This document shows positions 33,565 to 40,018 of a stretch of 40,018 nt of DNA, in pieces. The stretch is from Chlorobiaceae bacterium. Its GTDB lineage: Bacteria; Bacteroidota; Chlorobiia; Chlorobiales; Chlorobiaceae. A program made the position numbers and the translations under genes. The notes under the pieces were generated by a model. The model did no database searches, was not told where the DNA came from, and worked only from the letters and a program-made list of their open reading frames with translations. The first letter of the stretch is position 1. Every line of letters begins with the position of its first letter. Where the stretch lies: NCBI GenBank assembly GCA_012972825.1, contig JABDHL010000026.1, positions 1-40,018 of the forward strand. Reading direction: 5' to 3'.

Positions 33565-34758
33565 TTATGCGACGTTAGCTTTGAAAATCGGCAGCGTTTC
33601 TTCCTCAATCTGATTGAAATACTGGTATACACTTGTGGGACCTGCAGTGCAATCATAGATCTGCTCATCGGTAAAACCATATTTTCTATGGATTGCTGCA
33701 ATTTTCTTATACAGGTCAAAATGCCAGGCTGGCTCAGGTGACCGATGTCCTTCTAAAGCTGATCCAGGGTTTGGATTCCAACTTGTTGCCACTGCGACCA
33801 CTCCTTTAGAGGCAAGGTATTCGATACCTTCAAGCGTTGAATCCTTGGGTTCAAGGCCAGCAACTATATTGGATCTTACCCGTCCTTTCCCAAAAACTTC
33901 GACTTCATACTCCAACGCTTTCACCCAGTGATCCCACCCGCCACACTGCAACTCTTTTCCGGGGCAGATTGCCTTGAATATATTTCTGTCCCAGACCTCG
34001 ATATTGGTAGCAACGGTACGGTACCCTGCTTCTTTGTATTTTTCAATGATACTGAGGTCATGAGGAGCGCCAATTGTTGCCGTACCATTGAAATCGTCAA
34101 GTCCTGTCTGCTCCTTGATTGCGTCGGCCACATCAAGGTAATACTCCACTTCACGACGTTCAGCAACAAACCCGCCCGTTATAGTAACTTTACGAGCGCC
34201 CTCCCTGTATGCTGCAGCAATGCTTTCACCAACCTGCTTCGGATATTTCCATCCAAGACCTTCTGCCTCACCATACGTGTCTTTTGTTGCATTGATATTG
34301 CAGAATTTACAGTCCTGATCTTTGTCTTTAAGTGCACACTCATTACTGTATGCTACAAGAACTTTGCCTTCCTGAACATAGTTCGCAATACCGGACATGC
34401 TGGTACCGTCGGATGTTTTTAAACCATAATATTTCGGACGTTCATGAAATTCAACGGGAAACAATACTTCTTTATAATGGGCAAGATAATAGGTGCCTTT
34501 ATCGTAAATAAAGGAATATGGCGACCTGCGATCCCACCTGACATTAAATATTAAACCATGAGGGGAATTAAAGCCAGTGGGAAATTTAATACCAACATGT
34601 GTCTCATAAGCACCTTCAAAGAGACAGTGAATTTGCTCCTGATATCGGCCACCAAGATCTATATGCTTAAAAATATGAGGATCAAAACTTATCCCCTCAA
34701 CACTGGTTGCAATTTTCAATTTCAGCTCTTTGTACAATGTTTCTTTAAGAGTGCTCAT
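33565..34758 (-). CDS. Radical SAM protein, C-X8-C-X2-C family (paralogue 1)
   Basis: 397 residues, ATG 34758 with GGAAGGA upstream. Cluster motif NECALKDKDQDCKFCNIN, glycine motif TITGGFVAERRE, ICPGKELQCGGW pair, terminal VA. The C-terminus differs most from the others (YQYFNQIEEETLPIF in place of ..DIYRIED..LP.F). It is the first gene of the three-gene tandem. A 142-base gap separates it from the MFS gene and contains a 7-bp hairpin (34858-34885), which may end or attenuate the upstream transcript. Confidence 0.85.
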   Translation of the reverse strand: MSTLKETLYKELKLKIATSVEGISFDPHIFKHIDLGGRYQEQIHCLFEGAYETHVGIKFPTGFNSPHGLIFNVRWDRRSPYSFIYDKGTYYLAHYKEVLFPVEFHERPKYYGLKTSDGTSMSGIANYVQEGKVLVAYSNECALKDKDQDCKFCNINATKDTYGEAEGLGWKYPKQVGESIAAAYREGARKVTITGGFVAERREVEYYLDVADAIKEQTGLDDFNGTATIGAPHDLSIIEKYKEAGYRTVATNIEVWDRNIFKAICPGKELQCGGWDHWVKALEYEVEVFGKGRVRSNIVAGLEPKDSTLEGIEYLASKGVVAVATSWNPNPGSALEGHRSPEPAWHFDLYKKIAAIHRKYGFTDEQIYDCTAGPTSVYQYFNQIEEETLPIFKANVA

Positions 34759-34857
34759 GTTTATATCCTTCCTGACTTTGATTGAATTGAGAGTATTTTT
34801 TAATATTTATTGTACCAATAATGCTTATAACCACAATACGTGGCTTAATATCTATCA

Positions 34858-34885
34858 ACACAACTTATGCATTTTCATGTTGTGT
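34858..34885. repeat. Hairpin between MFS and radical SAM genes
   Basis: ACACAAC (34858-34864) and GTTGTGT (34879-34885) form a stem around a 14-base loop. No T-run follows on the minus strand. It may be a weak terminator or mRNA-end structure; little more can be said. Confidence 0.4.
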
Positions 34886-34900
34886 AGACAGATAATTCAA

Positions 34901-36103
34901 CTACGCAAAATTCTCAAGGGGTTGATCGAAGATTTCTACTGCTTCCGGAGTTTTCTTACCAAAGTGAATCTTTATTGCGAAAGCTAAATACAGTGGAATA
35001 AAAACCAGAAATACAGACCAAGTTCCCAATAGTTCTCCTGCTATTCCACCTATTACTGGACCAATAATTGCGCCTGACATGGTGAACATTGAAAAAACTG
35101 CGGCTGTCTTCCCTTTTTCAGCATTTGCATTGGCAATACGGGTTACATTAACAAGATTTAACATACCCAACCCTATTCCAATGAGAAGTGTCCCGGCGAC
35201 AAGGAGTGCCGGATGCGAAAAGCAGGAAAGAAGAGAGAGTCCTGAAACAACAACAGCAAAACTTGTGAGATAGAAATAACGCCGTCCGATTTTCTCCAAA
35301 ATTCTGCCAAACGTAAAAAGAGCTGCTATAAACATTATGCCTTCGAATGAAACAAAGAGTGATGCGGCTTGAGGTGTAAAATGAAACACCCGGATGGCAA
35401 TAACTACAATGAATGCATTGAAACAGGAAAACGTAGCCAATGCCAATGCTTCAGCAACGGAGGCTTCTAAAATGTTCTGGTTCCTGAAGAACTCTTTCAT
35501 ATTTAAAAAGCTCTGAGCAGGTGTAATGGCTCCTGAGCTTTTACTGTTTTGGAAAATCGCAGAAGCACCAAAAATCAGGAGAAAAACCAATGCGCTTACC
35601 ACATAAAAGGTAGTAGTGAACCCCCAGTATTTACTAATGGATGCACCACACAATGGACCGAGAAAAACCAGTCCAAATGACAGTGATCCTCTTTGCCACC
35701 CTGCTTTTTGACTGCCAACCTTCCTCACAAATTCGAGAAAAGCACTGGTCATGGGAATAAATCTGAACGAAGAAAAAAAGCCGATAAGGGCAGCAAAACA
35801 TAAGAGAGAATTAGCCGAATGTGCGAAGGGAAACAGAAGAAAGATCATAGAGCTTGCCAGTACGCCGAAAATAAATACTTTCCGCGGTCCGACATAATCA
35901 ACCAGAAAACCGATTGGTAAAACAGTTAACAGCAACCCAATACCCTGCACTCCTCCGATCAAACCAATTTGAGAAGCGGTTGCACCAAGCGCAACCGCAT
36001 ACAGTGTGATAGCAATCTGTGCGACACCCATTCCCATTCCCCCAAGGAGGGAGAAAAACATGAACTGCAAAAGAAGCTTATTTTCGTAGTTCACCTTATT
36101 CAT
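34901..36103 (-). CDS. Major facilitator superfamily transporter
   Basis: 400 residues with about twelve hydrophobic helices and the MFS loop 2-3 motif in the form GFLVDYVGPRKVFIFG (residues about 61-76); a related GRILEKIGRRYFYL is at the start of the second half. The ATG overlaps the stop of the split-barrel gene (ATGA), so the two are coupled. Substrate is unknown. Its place ahead of the radical SAM array suggests uptake or efflux of a small molecule used or made by the same system. Confidence 0.85.
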   Translation of the reverse strand: MNKVNYENKLLLQFMFFSLLGGMGMGVAQIAITLYAVALGATASQIGLIGGVQGIGLLLTVLPIGFLVDYVGPRKVFIFGVLASSMIFLLFPFAHSANSLLCFAALIGFFSSFRFIPMTSAFLEFVRKVGSQKAGWQRGSLSFGLVFLGPLCGASISKYWGFTTTFYVVSALVFLLIFGASAIFQNSKSSGAITPAQSFLNMKEFFRNQNILEASVAEALALATFSCFNAFIVVIAIRVFHFTPQAASLFVSFEGIMFIAALFTFGRILEKIGRRYFYLTSFAVVVSGLSLLSCFSHPALLVAGTLLIGIGLGMLNLVNVTRIANANAEKGKTAAVFSMFTMSGAIIGPVIGGIAGELLGTWSVFLVFIPLYLAFAIKIHFGKKTPEAVEIFDQPLENFA

Positions 36104-36543
36104 GCTTCCTGCCCAACAGAAGTCTCCTTTGCCAATGCACTTCGATAAGCCGGGGATTCATTGCGAACTTCTTCAGGAGTTACACCCCATACTCCAGCTA
36201 TAACAGCATCGGCACCTCTTCTCTCACGAACCAGGTTTAACAATTGTTTAAAAACAGAATCTGTATTGAGATATTTATGAGGGAAACCCTTTATCTGGTA
36301 ACTTATCAAGCCTTTTGTAACGTTAATTGCAACCTTTTTATTAAGCCTGATGCTTCTGATCAGGTTTTCATTAGTAAGGCTACCCTCAAACCCTTCGACA
36401 AAAACAATAGTTTCATTATCAAGGGTTGTCAATGACCCCTTGACAACAAGGTGTGGAATACCATTGTCATCGATTGTACCAACAACTTTTGTAGTCTCAG
36501 TATCTTTCAAAAGACCAAGCAGTTCGTCCGGAATTTTACTCAT
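36100..36543 (-). CDS. Pyridoxamine 5'-phosphate oxidase-like FMN split-barrel protein
   Basis: 147 residues from ATG 36543, preceded by AAAAGGAA; an earlier in-frame start lacks such a site. The N-terminal part SKIPDELLGLLKDTETTKVV and DDNGIPHLVVKGSL follow the same plan as the protein at 19364-19840, so the locus has two such flavoproteins. The C-terminal 40 residues differ. It is preceded by promoter-like repeat F and coupled to the MFS gene. Function within the family (oxidase, reductase or flavin carrier) cannot be assigned. Confidence 0.78.
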   Translation of the reverse strand: MSKIPDELLGLLKDTETTKVVGTIDDNGIPHLVVKGSLTTLDNETIVFVEGFEGSLTNENLIRSIRLNKKVAINVTKGLISYQIKGFPHKYLNTDSVFKQLLNLVRERRGADAVIAGVWGVTPEEVRNESPAYRSALAKETSVGQEA

Positions 36544-36697
36544 TGATATTCCTTTTATTTTAAGTTTAAGCAGCAAAAATCACAAAGGCCATAATTACGC
36601 CAAATGGTACATCAGCAACTTCCGAATCGTAACCTGATTATTATTTTGAAAATTAAGGGATTTGTTCTATTAAGGTCAACAATAAAAACGAGTTATA

Positions 36698-36739
36698 ACA
36701 TCCCGTTTAAGCGGGATATTATATACCGTGAATAGGCTA
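36698..36739 (-). promoter_or_regulatory. Promoter-like repeat with dyad, copy F
   Basis: Minus-strand CTGACA, 17 bases, then TATATAAT immediately followed by ATCCCGCTTAAACGGGAT. This copy has the best combined -35, -10 and dyad. It lies about 155 bases before the ATG of the split-barrel gene; the leader in between has no Cys-codon run and no terminator. The stretch 36740-36796 up to the next gene holds nothing recognised. Confidence 0.65.
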
Positions 36740-36796
36740 ACTTGTCAGGCAGGGCTTTCAATTCTCTGTGTTGTCAATTTTGTAAAGACGCTTTAT

Positions 36797-37411
36797 TTAT
36801 TCGCTTGTAAATCCTCTTACTCTAAACGACACCCCAAGCGATTCCGCCAGTAACCTGCATTTATCCATATCGACTCCAGGAACATTCACTGCAGTTGCTA
36901 TCACGTATGGTATCTCTTGTTTTGCTGCACGGATAAAATCGCATACACCTGTGAATCCATCAGCTCCGAAAGGGGTATTGCATAAGCGAGTATAAGTAGC
37001 GGCATCAGGAGCATTCAGACTTACGGAAATACAATCTACCAGGCCTACAAGATCAGGAATGATGTTACGACCATATACAAGATTAGCCTGTCCATCGGTA
37101 TTGATGCGAATACGATAATTGTATCGACGTTTGAGCTCTTTTGCTATGTGCACCAGAAGGTCAAGTCTGAGCAGGGATTCGCCAAACCCGCAGAATACTA
37201 TTTCATCAATTCCAACCGGTTCACCAATGGCAGACATAACTTCTTCGAAGGAGGGCTCACTCTTCAAAAGTAAATCGTTGCCATACAGATTATACTCTTT
37301 AAACTTAGGACAGAATATGCAGATATTGGAACATCGGTTTGTGATATTCAGATAAAGAGAGTTCCGGATTTTATAGGCAAGAGTTGCTGCTTGCAGGGGA
37401 AGAATTGTCAT
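36797..37411 (-). CDS. TatD-linked-type radical SAM protein
   Basis: 204 residues, a compact radical SAM protein with the canonical C-X3-C-X2-C motif in NRCSNICIFCPK, then VFCGFGES as the glycine motif and INTDGQANLVYGRN. The sequence SVSLNAPDAATYTRLC matches my recollection of the family often found next to or fused with TatD nucleases. No tatD gene is within this window. It lies 47 bases downstream of the ABC exporter pair and may be co-transcribed with it. It is unrelated in motif and size to the seven C-X8-C-X2-C proteins. Confidence 0.8.
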   Translation of the reverse strand: MTILPLQAATLAYKIRNSLYLNITNRCSNICIFCPKFKEYNLYGNDLLLKSEPSFEEVMSAIGEPVGIDEIVFCGFGESLLRLDLLVHIAKELKRRYNYRIRINTDGQANLVYGRNIIPDLVGLVDCISVSLNAPDAATYTRLCNTPFGADGFTGVCDFIRAAKQEIPYVIATAVNVPGVDMDKCRLLAESLGVSFRVRGFTSE

Positions 37412-37458
37412 TTTTATTGTTTATGCATAGTGTATTTTGAATTCACAGCCAAGGAAGA

Positions 37459-39216
37459 TCAGGCCGCCTCTTCCAGCAACATCCCTGACTCATGCAGTCG
37501 CCAGTAGTAACCACGCTGCCTGAGCAATTCGCTATGAGTCCCTCTCTCCACGATCATTCCCAGTTCCAGTACACAAATGGTATCCATCTGCTGCACCGTG
37601 GACAATCGATGGGCAATCACCAGGAGAGTTCGGCCAGCCGATACCCTGTGAATTGCTTTCTGAAGGACTTCTTCAGTTCTGGAATCAAGGCAGGCTGTCG
37701 CCTCATCAAGAATAAGAATTCTGGGATCAAATATCAGGACACGGGCAAAGGAGAGAAGCTGTCGCTCGCCTGCAGACAGGGTGCTGCCTCGCTCCGATAA
37801 AATGGTATTGTAACCTTGAGGCTGGCGAAGGATAAAAGGCTCTGCTCCGACAAGCTGACAGGCCTCCCTGACACGTTCATCAGAAATATCTTCTTGAAAA
37901 AATCGCAGATTATCAATAATAGTGCCGGAAAAAAGTGTCACATCCTGCTGAACTATTCCGACGGTACGCCGTAACGCATCTAATGGCCATTCACGAATAT
38001 CCTTTCCATCGATGATCACCGCCCCGGCTGAGACATCGTAAAACCTTGTAATCAGATTCATAATTGAGGTTTTGCCTGCACCGGTTGCTCCGACAAACCC
38101 TACTCGTTCACCCGGACGGATAGTCAAGCTGATATCGTGCAGCACCGTATGTCCGGAGCGATAAGCCAATGAAGCGCCAGCCAATGTGATCACTCCTGAC
38201 ACCTCAGGCGCTTCAGCACCAACCACCTCTTTAATGTCCGGCAATTCCTGGAGGGTTCTGCTGATACGGTCCGAAGCTACGATTGAAGACTGTAGAGGAT
38301 TCATCTGCTGTGATATGGTATTAATCGGTTGGAAAAAGCGCCTTATATACCCTACAAAAGCATACAATACGCCAAACGAGATCGTTCCCTCAATCACGCC
38401 TTTTCCACCGAACCAGATAAGGGCTGCGATTGCAAGATCTCCCAATAGTTCAGTAATATTAAAAAAGAGGAGAAACCACCGATTTTCCAGAATGGTCGAT
38501 TCCAGCAAAGCCTTGTTTCGTTCGTCAAGACGTTTCTGCTGCTTTACCTCCTGGTTGAAAATCTGTACAATGGCCATTCCGCTCAGGTTCTCGGCGAGAA
38601 AACCTATGACCACACCCAGGCGATGACGGACCTCTGCATTAACCGCTCGGATCTGCTTCTGAAAATAGATGGCTAACAGTACGACCGGTGGAAGAAGCAG
38701 AAAGCAGTAGAGCGCTATTATGACGTCCAACCGCAGCATAAAAAACATGATCAGCACAAGTGAGAATATACCCCTGAGCGTATTCGAAAGAAACTGGGTA
38801 AAAAAATTATTGAGCGCTTCGGTATCGCTGACCACATTAGTGATGATGCGACCGGCACTGTTCTGATCGAAATAGCGCAGGGAAAGACGCTGAATGTGTG
38901 TAAACAGATCGATTCGAATAGAGCGCACGATTGACAGCCCTATCCGCTGCAGCACAATATCCTGATAATAGGTGAGGCCAAAGGCAAGCAATACAAGCCC
39001 GAGATAGGCCGCTGCCATTCGCATGATTGCTCCGGAATCCGGGCGGGTGACTGTAACATAGCGGTCGATGACCTCCTTGACCAGCCATGGCTGAATCAGA
39101 TCAATGACCACAACTGCCACAACCAGTATACACACCAGAATCAGCCTTAACCGATGAGACTTCATATAGGGGATCAACGTCGCAAGAGAACCGCGTACTG
39201 GAGATTTTTCGTTCAT
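37459..39216 (-). CDS. ABC exporter, fused permease-ATPase, catalytic half
   Basis: 585 residues: membrane domain about 20-320, ATPase domain about 340-575. Walker A GATGAGKT, signature LSAGERQLLSF (non-canonical), Walker B ILILDEATA with the catalytic Glu, H-loop IAHRLS. It supplies the active Glu to the composite site, while its partner at 39213-40018 supplies a canonical LSGGQ signature. The ATG overlaps the partner's stop (ATGA). Same gene order and asymmetry as the exporter pair at 1-3307. Exported substrate unknown. Confidence 0.92.
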   Translation of the reverse strand: MNEKSPVRGSLATLIPYMKSHRLRLILVCILVVAVVVIDLIQPWLVKEVIDRYVTVTRPDSGAIMRMAAAYLGLVLLAFGLTYYQDIVLQRIGLSIVRSIRIDLFTHIQRLSLRYFDQNSAGRIITNVVSDTEALNNFFTQFLSNTLRGIFSLVLIMFFMLRLDVIIALYCFLLLPPVVLLAIYFQKQIRAVNAEVRHRLGVVIGFLAENLSGMAIVQIFNQEVKQQKRLDERNKALLESTILENRWFLLFFNITELLGDLAIAALIWFGGKGVIEGTISFGVLYAFVGYIRRFFQPINTISQQMNPLQSSIVASDRISRTLQELPDIKEVVGAEAPEVSGVITLAGASLAYRSGHTVLHDISLTIRPGERVGFVGATGAGKTSIMNLITRFYDVSAGAVIIDGKDIREWPLDALRRTVGIVQQDVTLFSGTIIDNLRFFQEDISDERVREACQLVGAEPFILRQPQGYNTILSERGSTLSAGERQLLSFARVLIFDPRILILDEATACLDSRTEEVLQKAIHRVSAGRTLLVIAHRLSTVQQMDTICVLELGMIVERGTHSELLRQRGYYWRLHESGMLLEEAA

Positions 39217-40018
39217 GACGCCTCCTCTAAACGACCTGCTTCAAGGGCTTCCATTTCAACATCGAGATCAAGCGGGGATATATCTCTTTGTTCATCCGCA
39301 TCAGATTTATCTGACTCACCTTCCTCAAACTGACCAGCCTGCATGAACCACTGTTCAGCATATATCCCATCCTGAGAAATCAGCAGTGCATGGTTACCTC
39401 GTTCAATGATGCTTCCCTCATCAAGCACAAGGATTTCGTCGGCATGCTGGACAGCACTCAAACGGTGAGATATAATTATGGTAGCTTTGTCGTGTCCCTC
39501 TTCAGAACCGGAACAGGATTTTGACAATTCCCGGAGATTGTCCAGAATACGACGTTCAGTGGCGGTATCGACCGCACTCAATGAGTCATCCATAATCTGA
39601 AAAGGTGCATCTTTGTAAATCATACGGGCAATTGCTATACGCTGTTTCTGACCTCCTGAGAGACGGACTCCCCGTTCACCTACCTCTGTATCGTACTGCT
39701 CGGGAAAAGTGAGAATATTTTCATGAACTGCAGTAACCCCGGCACAACGCTCGACTTTCCGCCGATCAGGATATTCGCCTGAGAGAGCAATATTTTCCAA
39801 CACAGTACTGGAAAACAGAAAGCCATCCTGAGGGACATAGGCTATACCGTCCCTGAGACGCGCAAGCGGATAGTGCAGGATATCCCTGTCGTCAATAAAA
39901 ACGGTACCTTCCGGAGGATCAGACAAACGCAGCAGCAGATTGGCCAACGTCGACTTGCCACTTCCCATAGCACCTATTATACCAAGTGTCTGGCCCGGCT
40001 TGACACAGAAGGATATGT
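39213..40018 (-). CDS. ABC exporter, ATPase half with degenerate Walker B (5' end cut by window)
   Basis: Only the C-terminal ATPase domain is inside the window; the frame is open to the window edge, so the membrane domain lies beyond 40018. Walker A is GAMGSGKS, the signature LSGGQKQR is canonical, Walker B is QIMDDSLSAVD with Asp for the catalytic Glu, and the H-loop is SHRLSA. A polar insert (SCSGSEEGHDK) sits before the H-loop strand and the C-terminal tail is acidic (EGESDKSDADEQRD). It is the degenerate half of the heterodimer with the next gene. Confidence 0.9.
   Translation of the reverse strand, partial: ISFCVKPGQTLGIIGAMGSGKSTLANLLLRLSDPPEGTVFIDDRDILHYPLARLRDGIAYVPQDGFLFSSTVLENIALSGEYPDRRKVERCAGVTAVHENILTFPEQYDTEVGERGVRLSGGQKQRIAIARMIYKDAPFQIMDDSLSAVDTATERRILDNLRELSKSCSGSEEGHDKATIIISHRLSAVQHADEILVLDEGSIIERGNHALLISQDGIYAEQWFMQAGQFEEGESDKSDADEQRDISPLDLDVEMEALEAGRLEEAS

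Noticed and set aside
28011-34758. Long direct repeats as a mobile element or assembly duplication
   Set aside because: The copies differ throughout in sequence and have distinct flanks, and no transposase or terminal repeats were seen; they are paralogous genes.
1-40018. Plus-strand open reading frames such as those at 1640-2134, 16040-16330 and 33214-33741
   Set aside because: Each lies opposite a well-supported minus-strand gene and shows no recognisable domain or ribosome-binding site.

Overview
The window is one continuous block of about 30 genes, all on the minus strand. It is from a Gram-negative, strictly anaerobic bacterium: there is an outer-membrane porin, periplasmic binding proteins, oxygen-sensitive ATP-driven iron-sulfur reductases and many radical SAM enzymes. 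A green sulfur bacterium (Chlorobiota) is my best guess from overall impression, but nothing here proves it. No rRNA, tRNA, CRISPR array, transposase or transcription-factor gene was seen.

Layout, in transcription order (right to left). 40018-37459: a heterodimeric ABC exporter (first subunit cut by the window edge). 37411-36797: a TatD-linked type radical SAM protein. 36543-34901: an FMN split-barrel protein and an MFS transporter. 34758-28011: five tandem, closely related radical SAM genes with an unusual C-X8-C-X2-C cluster motif. 27585-21422: a short-chain dehydrogenase, a NifH/NifD/NifK-like three-gene nitrogenase-like set, a sixth radical SAM paralogue and a broken dehydrogenase remnant. 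21174-14026: a divergent seventh radical SAM protein, an FMN split-barrel protein, a nitroreductase, two BadF/HgdC-type ATPase activators (one fused to a dehydratase-type domain), an HgdB/DCCP-like protein and a frameshifted flavin reductase. 13520-3456: a porin, a binding protein, two permeases, two ATPases, a third permease and three further paralogous binding proteins of the sulfonate/taurine/nitrate (SsuABC/TauABC) type. 3307-1: a second heterodimeric ABC exporter.

The unifying signal is regulatory. Three module boundaries carry a short leader ORF with a run of cysteine codons (CCCC, CSCC and CCC), followed by a rho-independent terminator hairpin of the same design. This is the architecture of a cysteine-responsive transcription attenuator. 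In the second copy the 3' end of the leader ORF holds a perfect 7-base complement to the 5' arm of the terminator. Five copies of a promoter-like repeat with an ATCCCGTTTAAACGGGAT-type dyad lie upstream of genes of the same block. The porin (460 residues) has no Cys and no Met apart from its start, and the mature SsuA-like protein next to it also has neither, a sulfur-sparing composition.

I infer that the locus is a sulfur-starvation regulon: uptake of organosulfur compounds through the porin and ABC transporters, then anaerobic reductive processing by a nitrogenase-like complex, an HgdB-type ATP-driven reductase and a family of radical SAM enzymes. The nitrogenase-like pair keeps three P-cluster-type cysteines in the K-like subunit and only one cysteine in the whole D-like subunit, and lacks the cofactor ligands of nitrogenase. 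It therefore looks like a 4Cys [4Fe-4S] reductase rather than a nitrogenase or a confirmed methylthio-alkane reductase. Substrate and chemistry are unknown.
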